From Caldilineaceae bacterium (lineage in GTDB: Bacteria; Chloroflexota; Anaerolineae; Caldilineales; Caldilineaceae), in assembly GCA_020634815.1 (NCBI GenBank), contig JACKBA010000029.1, forward strand, positions 1-64,000: a DNA stretch of 64,000 nucleotides, in the 5' to 3' direction. Below the pieces are notes generated by a model. It made no database searches and was not told where the DNA came from. It saw only the letters and a program-made list of their open reading frames with translations. Position numbers and translations under genes: made by a program. Of the stretch, positions 27,935 through 36,967 are shown one piece after another; position 1 is the first letter of the stretch, and each line of letters starts with the position of its first letter.

Positions 27935-30642
27935 CGCAGACCACCGCCCACATCATCAACCACACGCATTGGGATCGTGAGTGGTTCTTGACCGCAACCT
28001 ATACCAGCCGCTGGATCCCCCAGTTGATCGAGCGGATCGAGACGCTGGCAGCCGCCAATCGCGACTTTCGCTACCTCTTTGACGGCCAGACGCTCGTGCT
28101 CGAAGATCTGGCCGCGGTTGCGCCTGAGTATGTGCCGCGCGCCGAAGCGCTCATCGGCGCCGGGAGCCTGACGGTCGGTCCCTACTACTGCCAGCCCGAC
28201 TGGCAGCTTACCGACGGCGAATTGCTGATCCGCAACCTCATCATCGGGCAGCAGGACACGCGGCGCCACGGCGGCGCCATGCGCACGGGCTGGCTCGTCG
28301 ACACCTTCGGCCACATCAGCCAGGCGCCGCAGATCCACCGGCTCTTTGGCATCGATGCCGTCTACGTCTGGCGCGGCGTGCCGCAGATGACGCCATACTT
28401 CCGCTGGCAGGGCGCCGACGGCAGCGAGTTGCTCGCCGTCGACCTCTTCGGCGGCTATCGTAATCTGTACGGCGTATCGCACGCGCCGGAAGTGGCCGTC
28501 ACCCGCCTCCACGCCGAGCTTGACAAGCTGCGACCCTACTACCCCACGGCTGATATCCCGCTCTTCGACGGCTACGATCTCGAGGACGATCCCGAAGATC
28601 CGCTACGCTTCTTTGCCGCAGCGGAAGGGATCGACCCCGCCATCACCCTGCGCGAGACGACGCCGGCCGCGTTCGTACAGCACGTGCGCGCCCGCCAATT
28701 ATCCTTGCCGGTCATCACGGGCGAACTCAATTCGGGCAAGTATGGCGCCACCTTTCCCGGTACCTTCTCGGCGCGCACCTATCTCAAGGTGATGGCGCAC
28801 GACTGCGCGCACCTGCTCTTCCGCTTTGCCGAGCCGCTGGCAACGCTGGCGTGGTGTGCCGGCCGCCCCTACGCTACGGAGCGCTACGAAAGCTGGGCGC
28901 GCCTGCTGCTGCAGAACGCCGTGCACGACTGCATCTGCGGCGTGAGCATCGACCAGGTGCACGAGAAGATGGAGGACATCTACCGCCGCGTCTTCGACGA
29001 TGCGCGCGCCGATGTCGAAGAGTCGCTTGCCGCGATCCTGGGCGACTTCGCCCCCGGCCTCTATGCTGCCGGCACCACGCCCTTCGCCGTCGATCAGTGG
29101 CAGCCAGCCGGCGGCGAGTTGGTGCATGTGCAGACCGACGGCGTGGGCGTCTTCGCCATCACCGACCGGATGCCCATCGCGCGGACCGACGAAGCAGTCG
29201 AAGGATTCACATGGCAGAACGCGCACTACGCGGCACATGTCACGAGCCGCGGCACGGTAGTCGTCGACGACCGAGAACTCGGCACCATGACCGTTTGGGA
29301 GGAATGCGGCGACACCTACTCGGACGAGAGCGGCGCGCTGCTGGGCACGCTCCTCGCGACGTCCGTTCCGGTTCTGGTCGAACGCAGTGCGCACCATGCC
29401 GTGCTGGTGTTCGACGCGGCCTGGCAAGCGGTAGATCGCTCCGCTACCGCACAGGTGCGCCTCACCTTTGACGCGTCGCCGCTGCTGCGCTGGGCGATCG
29501 AGCTGGACTCGCAGGGCGCCAACCTGCGCGTCGAAATGGCATTTGCCACCGGCGGGCCAGGCGCCATCCACGCCGGCATGCCCTTCGACGTGGTGACGCG
29601 GCCCGTTGCCGACAACGACCTGCTGCCGCGCGCGGTGGAGGGCGATCTGGCCAGGATTCTGCTTGGCCAGCGCGAGGTGAACGAGGTGCGCACCTTCCCC
29701 TTCCACGAGTTCGTCGCCGTCGGGGATGCACGGCGCTGCGTCGCGGTGCTCGCCAAGGGGCTGCATGCCTATCGCGCCGGCGAAGCCGGCACGCTCCACC
29801 TGACCCTGCGCCGGGCCGTGGAGTGGCTGACTGCGGCGGACCTGGCCAACCGCGTTGGCGACGCCGGGCCTTTCTTCTACGTCCCCGACGCGCGCTGCGA
29901 ACGCCGCGTGCGCCACGAGATCGCCGTCGCCTTCTGCCCCTTTGCCGCGGATTCTATGGAGATGCAGGCGATCAATGCGGCTTACCAGTCGCCGCCGTTG
30001 CTGGTCGAAGCAGGCGGTCACGGCACGCGCACGCAGTGGGCTTTCCTGCGCGCCGATACCCCGCTCAGCGCGCTCCAGGTGGCGCCGGCAGGACTCCATG
30101 CGCGGCTCTACAACCCGACGCCGGACACGGTGACTCTCTCCAATCCGCCGGCTCGGTCCGATGTGTGGGGCGAAGCTGCACCGGGCAGTGTCGAAAGCGT
30201 GCCGCCTCACGCCATCGTCGACGTTCTGCTGCCTGCCCCGCCGCAACCGGCTTCACGGCCTGCGCCGCTGGTGGTGCATGACGGGCCGGCGTGGCGTGTC
30301 GGCACAAACCGCAGCCGGCCCGATCCCGCCGTGCTGGCTGAGCTGGAGCAGCGCATGGCGGCGCTGACGGCGCAACTCGCCGAACTGGCGCCGGCTGCAC
30401 CGAACAGATCGACCGCCGACCGTCTCCGGCGCGAACATCACCGCTACGTTCTGGAACGCGAGCTCGCCGAGCTACGCCTCTCGCTGCTGCTCAACGAGCG
30501 CAAACTGGCGGAAGGCGAGACGCCAAGCCACGCGTACCTGTATGACCCGGACGATGAGATCGCCGCGGCCGGCCTTGCGCTCAACCGCCTGCGCATCAAG
30601 CGGCGCATCTTCGACTACGTGGTCGCTGCGCTGGAAAGTTGA
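27931..30642 (+). CDS. GH38 alpha-mannosidase
   Basis: 903 residues from the ATG at 27931, which overlaps the ATPase stop (ATGA). There is no signal peptide, so it acts in the cytoplasm. The family signature is plain: IINHTHWDREWF (His and Asp zinc ligands at residues 11-15), TGWLVDTFGHISQAPQIHRL with the nucleophile Asp-124, and LLQNAVHDCICGVSIDQVHE (zinc His near 332). The C-terminal beta domains follow normally. These zinc enzymes remove alpha-linked mannose from glycans with retention of configuration. Placement at the end of an importer operon suggests cleavage of imported mannosides. Which linkage is cut cannot be read from the sequence. Confidence 0.94.
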   Translation: MTQTTAHIINHTHWDREWFLTATYTSRWIPQLIERIETLAAANRDFRYLFDGQTLVLEDLAAVAPEYVPRAEALIGAGSLTVGPYYCQPDWQLTDGELLIRNLIIGQQDTRRHGGAMRTGWLVDTFGHISQAPQIHRLFGIDAVYVWRGVPQMTPYFRWQGADGSELLAVDLFGGYRNLYGVSHAPEVAVTRLHAELDKLRPYYPTADIPLFDGYDLEDDPEDPLRFFAAAEGIDPAITLRETTPAAFVQHVRARQLSLPVITGELNSGKYGATFPGTFSARTYLKVMAHDCAHLLFRFAEPLATLAWCAGRPYATERYESWARLLLQNAVHDCICGVSIDQVHEKMEDIYRRVFDDARADVEESLAAILGDFAPGLYAAGTTPFAVDQWQPAGGELVHVQTDGVGVFAITDRMPIARTDEAVEGFTWQNAHYAAHVTSRGTVVVDDRELGTMTVWEECGDTYSDESGALLGTLLATSVPVLVERSAHHAVLVFDAAWQAVDRSATAQVRLTFDASPLLRWAIELDSQGANLRVEMAFATGGPGAIHAGMPFDVVTRPVADNDLLPRAVEGDLARILLGQREVNEVRTFPFHEFVAVGDARRCVAVLAKGLHAYRAGEAGTLHLTLRRAVEWLTAADLANRVGDAGPFFYVPDARCERRVRHEIAVAFCPFAADSMEMQAINAAYQSPPLLVEAGGHGTRTQWAFLRADTPLSALQVAPAGLHARLYNPTPDTVTLSNPPARSDVWGEAAPGSVESVPPHAIVDVLLPAPPQPASRPAPLVVHDGPAWRVGTNRSRPDPAVLAELEQRMAALTAQLAELAPAAPNRSTADRLRREHHRYVLERELAELRLSLLLNERKLAEGETPSHAYLYDPDDEIAAAGLALNRLRIKRRIFDYVVAALES

Positions 30643-30643
30643 C

Positions 30644-31675
30644 CTAATACGCGGCAAGCCTGCGGGCCGCCGCATAGATCTTGTCGGCGCTTGGCCGGTA
30701 GGCGTCTTCGAGCGGCGGGCTGAAGGGGACGGGCGTGTCCAGCCCGCCCATGCGCAACACGTGCGCGTCGAGCCACTCGAAGGCTTCCTCGGCGACCAGT
30801 GCTGCCACTTCGGCGCCGATTCCGGCAAGCTTGTTGGCGGCATGGACGACCAGTACCTTGCCGGTCTTGCGCGCCGTCGACAAGATGGCCTCCGTATCCA
30901 ACGGTTTGAGCGAACGCAAGTCCAGCACCTCGGCGGCAATGCCGTCCGCGGCCAGCTTCTCCGCTGCGGCGAGCGCCTGGTGCAGCATGGCCCCGTAGGT
31001 GATGATCGACAGATCGCCACCGGGACGGGCGATATTGGCTACCCCCAGCGGCACCACATATTCACCCGCCGGCACGAAGCCCTTGAGCGAACGATAGAGC
31101 GGCTTGCTCTCAAAGTAGACAACTGGGTTGTTGTCGCGAATCGCCGCGATCATCAGCCCTTTGGCGTCGGCCGGCGTGGCAGGCGCCACCACCTTCAACC
31201 CCGGTGTGTGGACGAACCAGGCTTCCGGATTCTGGCTGTGGTAGGGACCGGAGCGGATTCCGCCGTCCGACGGAGCGCGGATGACCCACGGCACCGCCCC
31301 GCCCCAGCGATAGTGGGTTGTCGCCGCAAACTGCACGATACTGTCGAAGGCCGTCGAGATAAAGTCGGCAAACTGCATCTCGATGATCGGGCGCAGACCC
31401 ATGAGCGCCATGCCGGTCGCCGCGCCGACGAAGCCCAGCTCCGCGATCGGCGTATTGATGACCCGCCGCGCGCCAAACTCCGCCTCAAACCCCTTGGTGG
31501 CCTTGAACGCGCCGCCGAAATCGCCGGCAATGTCCTCGCCCATGAGCAGGACATCCGGATCGCGGCGCATCTCCTCGCGCATGGCCTCGCTGATCGCGGC
31601 GATGTAGGTCAGTTCGCGGCCGGCCTGAACCGGCGACTCGGTCTCTGAGAAACCGAAATTGCTGGCGGTGCTCAT
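30644..31675 (-). CDS. 2-oxoacid dehydrogenase E1 component, beta subunit
   Basis: 343 residues. Text such as ELTYIAAISEAMREEMRRDP, VLLMGEDIAGDFGGAFKATK, TPIAELGFVGAATGMALMGL and WVIRAPSDGGIRSGPYHSQN is that of thiamine-diphosphate E1-beta (pyruvate, acetoin or branched-chain type). Its alpha partner is at 32175-33197 on the same strand, but about 500 bases upstream and separated by two small divergent genes. No E2 or E3 gene is in the window, so the substrate (pyruvate, acetoin or branched 2-oxoacid) remains open. Its stop lies one base from the mannosidase stop. Confidence 0.88.
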   Translation of the reverse strand: MSTASNFGFSETESPVQAGRELTYIAAISEAMREEMRRDPDVLLMGEDIAGDFGGAFKATKGFEAEFGARRVINTPIAELGFVGAATGMALMGLRPIIEMQFADFISTAFDSIVQFAATTHYRWGGAVPWVIRAPSDGGIRSGPYHSQNPEAWFVHTPGLKVVAPATPADAKGLMIAAIRDNNPVVYFESKPLYRSLKGFVPAGEYVVPLGVANIARPGGDLSIITYGAMLHQALAAAEKLAADGIAAEVLDLRSLKPLDTEAILSTARKTGKVLVVHAANKLAGIGAEVAALVAEEAFEWLDAHVLRMGGLDTPVPFSPPLEDAYRPSADKIYAAARRLAAY

Positions 31676-31694
31676 GGTGAATAGCAGGATTTAC

Positions 31695-31722
31695 TTGACA
31701 TAGTTTGAAATGAAACTGTAAA
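31695..31722 (+). promoter_or_regulatory. Candidate promoter for the two small membrane-protein genes
   Basis: A consensus TTGACA at 31695-31700 is followed after 16 bases by TGTAAA at 31717-31722. It points at the gene at 31843 and is divergent from the E1-beta start at 31675. The -10 is weak; another possible -10, TATGAT, lies at about 31744. Confidence 0.35.
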
Positions 31723-31842
31723 CTTCGTCAGGTCACATGAATGCTATGATCGCGATAGTTCTACTTGATTTGTCGTGGTCGACGAGACGCTACCGATTCA
31801 GAAACAGGTGCGGGGATACCCCGCCACACAAGGAGTGTACTC

Positions 31843-32040
31843 ATGTCAGCTTATGTGACAATGCTTCTGGCGACGATGATGGCCGGCCTGCGCAATGAGC
31901 GAGGCATCAACCAGCTCGATTTCGGCCTCTTCATGAGCATCGGTGTGCTTTGCGCCGCAGTCTACTTCTATCTGAGCGGCAACTCTCCGGCAACCTTCTG
32001 GCACGACATGGCTGTCCTTGCCAGCGCGTTCCGCTTCTAG
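31843..32040 (+). CDS. Small membrane protein of 65 residues
   Basis: The ATG at 31843 has AGGAG seven bases upstream. The product has an amphipathic N-terminus (SAYVTMLLATMMAGL), a charged loop (RNERGINQ) and a hydrophobic segment near residues 28-46 (GLFMSIGVLCAAVYFYL), so one or two membrane passes. No family is recognised. It lies with the next small gene in an island on the plus strand between the two E1 subunit genes. Confidence 0.6.
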   Translation: MSAYVTMLLATMMAGLRNERGINQLDFGLFMSIGVLCAAVYFYLSGNSPATFWHDMAVLASAFRF

Positions 32041-32062
32041 TTTCGACAAAGGTGAGACGCCG

Positions 32063-32224
32063 ATGAACAACGCACGAAAGAAACCAGTTGCCAGGCCGAA
32101 CAGCTACGTCGCAGCCGTCAGACGCCAGGAGAAGGACGAGCGCGTCCTCATGATCGGGCTGGCCGCACTCGGCATCATTGCCGCCCTGTCATGGCTGGCC
32201 GAACACTTGATGACCTTGTGGTAG
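32063..32224 (+). CDS. Small single-pass membrane protein of 53 residues
   Basis: The ATG at 32063 follows AAGGTGAG by about seven bases. The first 30 residues are basic and polar (ARKKPVARPNSYVAAVRRQE); the rest is one membrane helix (VLMIGLAALGIIAALSWLAE). It begins 22 bases after the preceding small gene, so the two are co-transcribed. Its last 50 bases overlap the 3' end of the E1-alpha gene on the other strand. Function unknown. Confidence 0.5.
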   Translation: MNNARKKPVARPNSYVAAVRRQEKDERVLMIGLAALGIIAALSWLAEHLMTLW

Positions 32225-33197
32225 GCGCCTGATCGGCATAAACGCCGTACTCCACGCTGGACGGTTCGGGCAGCGGGCTTGCCTCGGCGGCCTCGATTGC
32301 CGAAACCACTTCTACCGTGGCGCGGTGGATGATCTCGTCGAGTTCGACGGCATCCGCCACGCCCGATTCCACCAACTTCTGCCGGTACAGTTGCACGGGA
32401 TCACGTTTCTCCCACTCTGCCAGTAGCGCAGGCGGCACATATTCAGCGCCGTCGTGGATGGCATGCCCCAACATGCGCATCGTCTTCGCTTCGATGAGGG
32501 TCGGCCCGCCGCCGGCGCGCGCCCGCTCGATTGCCGCGTGCGTCACCGCATAGACCGCCTCGACATCGTTGCCGTCGACCACCACGCCCTCCATGGCATA
32601 GGCGGCGGCGCGCTGCGCGATCTCGGGCGATTTCATCTGCTGGTCGAGCGGCGTTGAATAGGCGTACTGGTTATTCTCGACGATGATGACAAGCGGTGCA
32701 TTCCACACGGCCGCCATGTTCAGCGACTCGTGAAAGATGCCGGCGCTGCTCGATCCGTCGCCGGTAAAGGTGAGCGCCACGCGCGGCTCGCTGCGGTAGA
32801 CGAAACTCATGGCCGCACCCAGCGCCACCGGCAGCGAATGGCCCAGGTGGCTGATGAAACCAATCACGTTCAAGTCGAGGTCACCCATGCCGTGCAGATT
32901 GGCATCCCGGCCGCCGGAGACGCCGTTGGCGCGGCCGAGCAGGTTGCCGAAGATGCGCTGCGGGCTCATCCCGCGCAGGAGGTAGGTGCCCAGATCACGG
33001 TGCATGGGCGCTACGACATCGTCCGGCCCAAGCGCGTAGCCGGCGCCAACGCTGATGGCCTCGTGGCCGCGCTGGCTGAAAGTGCCGCCGAGCCCGCGCC
33101 CCTGCTTCCACAACGCGACCATGTTCTCGTCAAAGATGCGCGTCAGCGTCATCCAGTAGAAGAGTTCGAGTTGTCGATCAGCCGTCAGCATGGTCAT
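32175..33197 (-). CDS. 2-oxoacid dehydrogenase E1 component, alpha subunit
   Basis: About 340 residues from the ATG at 33197; a TTG at 33215 and an ATG at 33191 are alternatives. The thiamine-diphosphate motif is complete: TFTGDGSSSAGIFHESLNMA through VIIVENNQYAYS (GDG...NN). Phosphorylation-loop-type text SQRGHEAISVGAGYALGPDD and GGRDANLHGMGDLDLNVIGF matches E1-alpha of pyruvate or acetoin dehydrogenases. The last 25 residues (TRSSSVRPAMTGRQ) are unlike the family and lie where the small plus-strand gene overlaps. It starts 14 bases after the cmk stop, so is transcribed with cmk and rluB. Confidence 0.88.
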   Translation of the reverse strand: MTMLTADRQLELFYWMTLTRIFDENMVALWKQGRGLGGTFSQRGHEAISVGAGYALGPDDVVAPMHRDLGTYLLRGMSPQRIFGNLLGRANGVSGGRDANLHGMGDLDLNVIGFISHLGHSLPVALGAAMSFVYRSEPRVALTFTGDGSSSAGIFHESLNMAAVWNAPLVIIVENNQYAYSTPLDQQMKSPEIAQRAAAYAMEGVVVDGNDVEAVYAVTHAAIERARAGGGPTLIEAKTMRMLGHAIHDGAEYVPPALLAEWEKRDPVQLYRQKLVESGVADAVELDEIIHRATVEVVSAIEAAEASPLPEPSSVEYGVYADQAPTTRSSSVRPAMTGRQ

Positions 33198-33211
33198 TCG
33201 CCCCGTGCGGG

Positions 33212-33985
33212 TCAATCGCTGGCTACTTTTTGCCGCAGCACCCTCACCGCCTGCGCCAGGGTTGCGCCGGCGTCCTGGCCCGTGTTGTCGATCCGAATCG
33301 CATCGTCGGCCGGCCGCAGCGGCGCCACAGCGCGCTCGCTGTCGATGCGATCGCGTCGAATCATATCGGCCAGGACCTGGTCATAGTCTACGGGTTTTCC
33401 CTGTTTCTCCAACTCGCGATGGCGGCGGCGGGCGCGCTCCTCGGGCGTGGCATCGACATATAGCTTCAGCGCAGCGTCCGGCACGACAACGGTGCCTGTA
33501 TCGCGCCCCACGAGCACGATCCCGGGGCGGTCGGCGTCACCGCGGCCGTAGCGGTGTGCAATCTGGCGCTGCTTGGCCGTCAACGCACGGCGCACCTCTG
33601 GGTAGGCTGAAACGACCGACACGTTGCGATCGACTTCCGGCGCGCGGATCAGCCACGTAACATCGCGGCCGTCGACGAGGACCGTCGTGTGGCGACCATC
33701 CTGCTGGTCGGCGCCGGGGGCGCGGATGTCGATGTCGACGGCATGGGCGCAATCACCCACTGCGGCCTCGTCACCGCACGCGATGCCCTGCGCGAGTACG
33801 GCCCAGGTCACGGCGCGGTACATAACGCCGGTGTCGAGAAAGAGATAGTCGAGCAGGCCGGCGAGGCGAAAGCCAAGTGTGCTCTTGCCCGAGGCGGCCG
33901 GGCCGTCGATCGCAATCACGGCGGGGCGCAGTTGGCGACCCAACGCCAGGATGTCTTGGTGATGGAACTCGCTCGTCGCAGTCAT
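33212..33985 (-). CDS. cmk: Cytidylate kinase
   Basis: 257 residues. P-loop VIAIDGPAASGKSTL, then YLFLDTGVMYRAVTWAVLAQ (the DTGxMYR motif of CMP kinase), DGRDVTWLIRAPEVD, and VLVGRDTGTVVVPDAALKLY followed by ATPEERARRRHREL. It phosphorylates CMP and dCMP for nucleic-acid synthesis. It lies 12 bases after the pseudouridine-synthase gene and just before E1-alpha. A cmk/rluB pairing is common in bacteria and supports the assignment. The usual catalytic pattern is GRDIGT; here it reads GRDTGT. Confidence 0.94.
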   Translation of the reverse strand: MTATSEFHHQDILALGRQLRPAVIAIDGPAASGKSTLGFRLAGLLDYLFLDTGVMYRAVTWAVLAQGIACGDEAAVGDCAHAVDIDIRAPGADQQDGRHTTVLVDGRDVTWLIRAPEVDRNVSVVSAYPEVRRALTAKQRQIAHRYGRGDADRPGIVLVGRDTGTVVVPDAALKLYVDATPEERARRRHRELEKQGKPVDYDQVLADMIRRDRIDSERAVAPLRPADDAIRIDNTGQDAGATLAQAVRVLRQKVASD

Positions 33986-33997
33986 GATCGGTGCAGG

Positions 33998-34870
33998 TCA
34001 GCGCGGGCGCTGCCGGCGATTGGCCGGCGGCCTGGGTTTCGAGCGGGCCGGCGTCTTGGGCTTGCGCCCCCGCGCGTCATCCTGGCGACGGCCGGGCTTA
34101 CCGCCCGGCGCTGCCAGCCCGGTAGCGGTGCGCAGCGCACGCAACTCCGTGGGCGAGAGCGGCACACATTCGCCCAGCGTCACCGTGCCCAGGGTAAGCG
34201 GGCCGATCGCCCAACGCACCAGGCGTAGGGTCGGGTAGCCGACGGCAGCGGTCATGTGCCGGATCTGCCGCTTCTTGCCTTCGCGCAGCACCATACGCAG
34301 CCAGACGCCCTGCTCCGGCCCGCGACTCAGCTTCAATTCCGGCGGCAATGTCTGGACGACCTCCACCTCGGCGGGTGCGCTTCGACCATCGGGCAGCTCG
34401 ACGCCCGTGCGCAGGGCATGCAAGGCATCGACCGTGGGCAGCGTCTCCACGAGCACATAGTAGGTCTTGGCGTGTTCGTAGCGCGGATGGGTGAGGCGGT
34501 GCGCCAGTTCGCCGTCGTCGGTGAGGAGCACCAGCCCCTCGCTGTGCAGATCCAGGCGACCGACGGCAAAGAGACGACCGGCCTCGGCCGGCGCCAGGTC
34601 GGCCACCGTGCGCCGCTCGCCCGTGTCGCCGCCGGTATCGCTCAGCACGCCGCGCGGCTTGTGCACCTTGAAGTAGTGGTGCCGGTCAGGCGCCTTCAAC
34701 GGCTTACCGTCGACGAGGACGCGGTCGCAGGCCAGGTCGGCTTTGGTGCCCAGTTCGGTCACAACCTGGCCGTTGACCTGGACGCGTCCGTCCGCAATCA
34801 GTTCTTCACATTTACGGCGGCTACCAACGCCGGCCGCTGCCATCAGTTTTTGCAGTCGTTCTTCTGCCAT
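33998..34870 (-). CDS. rluB: 23S rRNA pseudouridine synthase, RluB/RsuA family
   Basis: 290 residues. An S4 RNA-binding domain (ERLQKLMAAAGVGSRRKCEE, DGRVQVNGQVV) is followed by the catalytic motif FAVGRLDLHSEGLVLLTDDG with the essential Asp. The family text KTYYVLVETLPTVDAL and REGKKRQIRHMTAAVGYPTL follows. The C-terminal 50 residues are a basic Arg/Lys/Pro tail likely to bind RNA. RluB, RluE, RluF and RsuA are hard to separate by eye; the S4 domain plus the cmk neighbour favours RluB. Confidence 0.9.
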   Translation of the reverse strand: MAEERLQKLMAAAGVGSRRKCEELIADGRVQVNGQVVTELGTKADLACDRVLVDGKPLKAPDRHHYFKVHKPRGVLSDTGGDTGERRTVADLAPAEAGRLFAVGRLDLHSEGLVLLTDDGELAHRLTHPRYEHAKTYYVLVETLPTVDALHALRTGVELPDGRSAPAEVEVVQTLPPELKLSRGPEQGVWLRMVLREGKKRQIRHMTAAVGYPTLRLVRWAIGPLTLGTVTLGECVPLSPTELRALRTATGLAAPGGKPGRRQDDARGRKPKTPARSKPRPPANRRQRPR

Positions 34871-34900
34871 CGCGTGCCATCTCGCTGCGATTCAGTTCAG

Positions 34901-35917
34901 TCAAGGCCGAATCAGCACCTTGAGTATACCTTTTTGTCCGGCCAGCGCAATTGCCGCCAATCCATCGTCGAGCGCGTACTCGGCCGAAATCAGCGCACGC
35001 AGGTCGAAGTCGTCGCCGGCCAAGGCCGCCAGCGCCGCCGGAAATGGCCCGCAACGACTGCCGACGATGGTAATCTCATCCACCACCAACTGGCTCAGGT
35101 CGAATGAATCGAGCGTGTCGGCATAGGTGCTCTTGAGCAGCAACGTACCCAGCGGGCGCACCAGGCGCAGCGCGTCGTTGAAGCCGTCCTGCGCACCGGT
35201 TGCTTCGACGACGATGTCGGCGGGCGTGCGGCCGAGCGCGGCGAGCGTCTCCGGCGTGGCGATGACCGTGCGCAGCCCCCGCTCGGCGAGCAGCGCCAGT
35301 TTGGCGGCATGGCGGCCGATGACGGTGAGGTCGCAGCCGGTCTGGGCCAGGACGAGGCTACACAGCAGGCCCAGCCTGCCGTCGCCCAGTACATAGACAC
35401 GCTGTCCAGAGGTGACAGACACTTGTTCGAGCATCTCGAAGGCAGCGGCCAGCGGCTCGGTGAAGACGGCCTGCTCGTCGGCAAGCGTGGGCGGCACTTC
35501 GTGAAGATTGGCAATGGGCAACGTGGTGTACTCGGCAAATACGCCGTCGCGGCCGATGATGCCCAGCGACGTGCGCTGCCGGCAGTGCTTGCCCAGCCCG
35601 CGCCGGCACAGCGAACACTCGCCACACCCGACGTTGATCTCGCCGACCACGCGGCGCCCGACCCAGGCCGGATCGGCGGTCGCAGCGACCACCTCGCCGA
35701 CAAACTCATGGCCGAGGACGCCGACAAAGCCCCCCTTGTAGCCGTGCATCAGTTCGATATCGGTGGCACACACGCCGGCAAGGCGCACGCGAATGAGCGC
35801 TTCATCGGGCGCGGGCTGGGGCACCGGCCGCTCGTGCACGAGGTGCAGACCATGGGCGCTGAGCACCAGCGCGCGCATGGCCGTAGGAATCGAAGCTGGG
35901 ACGCTATCTGCGTTCAT
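34901..35917 (-). CDS. Zinc-dependent alcohol dehydrogenase (MDR family)
   Basis: 338 residues. VRLAGVCATDIELMHGYKGG and GVLGHEFVGEV supply the catalytic-zinc Cys, His and Glu; GCGECSLCRRGLGKHC holds the four structural-zinc cysteines. The Rossmann motif is VYVLGDGRLGLLCSLVLAQT. Such enzymes oxidise alcohols or polyols with NAD(P). The gene's ATG lies about five bases past the T-run of the secF terminator, so its promoter would have to overlap the terminator region or the enzyme starts at the internal ATG at 35878. Substrate not determinable. Confidence 0.87.
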   Translation of the reverse strand: MNADSVPASIPTAMRALVLSAHGLHLVHERPVPQPAPDEALIRVRLAGVCATDIELMHGYKGGFVGVLGHEFVGEVVAATADPAWVGRRVVGEINVGCGECSLCRRGLGKHCRQRTSLGIIGRDGVFAEYTTLPIANLHEVPPTLADEQAVFTEPLAAAFEMLEQVSVTSGQRVYVLGDGRLGLLCSLVLAQTGCDLTVIGRHAAKLALLAERGLRTVIATPETLAALGRTPADIVVEATGAQDGFNDALRLVRPLGTLLLKSTYADTLDSFDLSQLVVDEITIVGSRCGPFPAALAALAGDDFDLRALISAEYALDDGLAAIALAGQKGILKVLIRP

Positions 35918-35921
35918 CTCA

Positions 35922-35962
35922 TCAAAGAAAAGAACGGCGAAGTGGTATTCGCTTCGCCGTTC
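35922..35962 (-). terminator. Rho-independent terminator after secF
   Basis: Perfect 11-base arms (GAACGGCGAAG / CTTCGCCGTTC) at 35932-35942 and 35952-35962 with a nine-base loop. Read on the minus strand it is followed by TTTTCTTT. It ends the secD-secF transcript 40 bases after the secF stop. Confidence 0.93.
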
Positions 35963-36001
35963 AGGGTGGGCGCAGTGCGCCAGTTATCGAGCAGAAGTGA
36001 A

Positions 36002-36949
36002 TCAGGCGGTTGCGACAGTTCCCTGGGCAGCCGGCCTCTTGTTATTGCGATGGAAAATCGAGCGTTCGTCCCAGGCCGCCAAGATTTGGGCGGCGTTGAA
36101 GACCGAGCTATACATACCGGAGACGAAACCGACCAGCATAGTGGCGACGAACTGCTGGAGCGTTGCGCCGCCCAACACCAGAATGGCAACGAGAATCAGC
36201 AAGACCGTGATTTGCGTGCCGATGGAACGTGTCGCCGTCTCGATGATGCTGCGGTTGGCGACGACCGAGAAGGTCTCACCGCGGTAGCGATGCAGATTCT
36301 CGCGCAGGCGGTCGAAGACCACCACCGTGTCGTTGACGCTATAACCGATGACGGTCAGGATGGCGGTCAGTGTGAGTGCATCCAGTTCCCAACCGGCGAC
36401 CAGGTTCATGATGCAGAGGAAGGAAAGGGTCACAATAACGTCATGGACGAGCGCGGCAATGGCGGCGACGCCGTAGCGGAAGGGATGCGGCACGCTGCGG
36501 AACGCCCACGCGATGTAGAGCATGATGAGCAGCGAGGCAGCGGCCACGGCAAAGAAAGCCGCCTGGCTCACCTCACGCCCGATGGTCGGTCCGAGGCTGC
36601 GGTAGGTGACTTCCTCTACCGGTCCGAAGTTGCTTTCCAGGGCCAGGCGCAGCGCCTCTTTCTGGTCGCCGTCCACCGGCTTGAACTTGATCTGGACGGT
36701 GCTATTGTCGTTGACCGTGAAGACGGTCGTGTCGCTGTAGCCGGCATCGACGAAGACCTGGCGCACGGCTGCGGGCTGCACGGCCTGGTCGAAGCTCACT
36801 TCCCAGACGGAACCGCCCGTGTAGTCGATGCTCAGCGGCAGAAGCTGACCGCGAGTAATGCCGGACCAGGCCATGTAGATGATGGCCGGAATCATCAAGA
36901 CGACCGAAATGGTAAACCAGATGTTGCGCTTCTCAACGATGTGATACAT
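36002..36949 (-). CDS. secF: Protein translocase subunit SecF
   Basis: 315 residues, six membrane helices expected. Near the N-terminus is SIDYTGGSVWEVSFDQ (D-TGG motif of the first periplasmic domain). TIGREVSQAAFFAVAAASLL, LVHDVIVTLSFLCIMNL, LTAILTVIGYSVNDTVVVFD and RLRENLHRYRGE are the RND-type SecF signatures. SecF forms a complex with SecD that uses the proton-motive force to pull exported proteins through SecYEG. The gene starts 18 bases after secD and is closed by a strong terminator. Confidence 0.97.
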   Translation of the reverse strand: MYHIVEKRNIWFTISVVLMIPAIIYMAWSGITRGQLLPLSIDYTGGSVWEVSFDQAVQPAAVRQVFVDAGYSDTTVFTVNDNSTVQIKFKPVDGDQKEALRLALESNFGPVEEVTYRSLGPTIGREVSQAAFFAVAAASLLIMLYIAWAFRSVPHPFRYGVAAIAALVHDVIVTLSFLCIMNLVAGWELDALTLTAILTVIGYSVNDTVVVFDRLRENLHRYRGETFSVVANRSIIETATRSIGTQITVLLILVAILVLGGATLQQFVATMLVGFVSGMYSSVFNAAQILAAWDERSIFHRNNKRPAAQGTVATA

Positions 36950-36967
36950 CGCACACTTCCCCTATAT

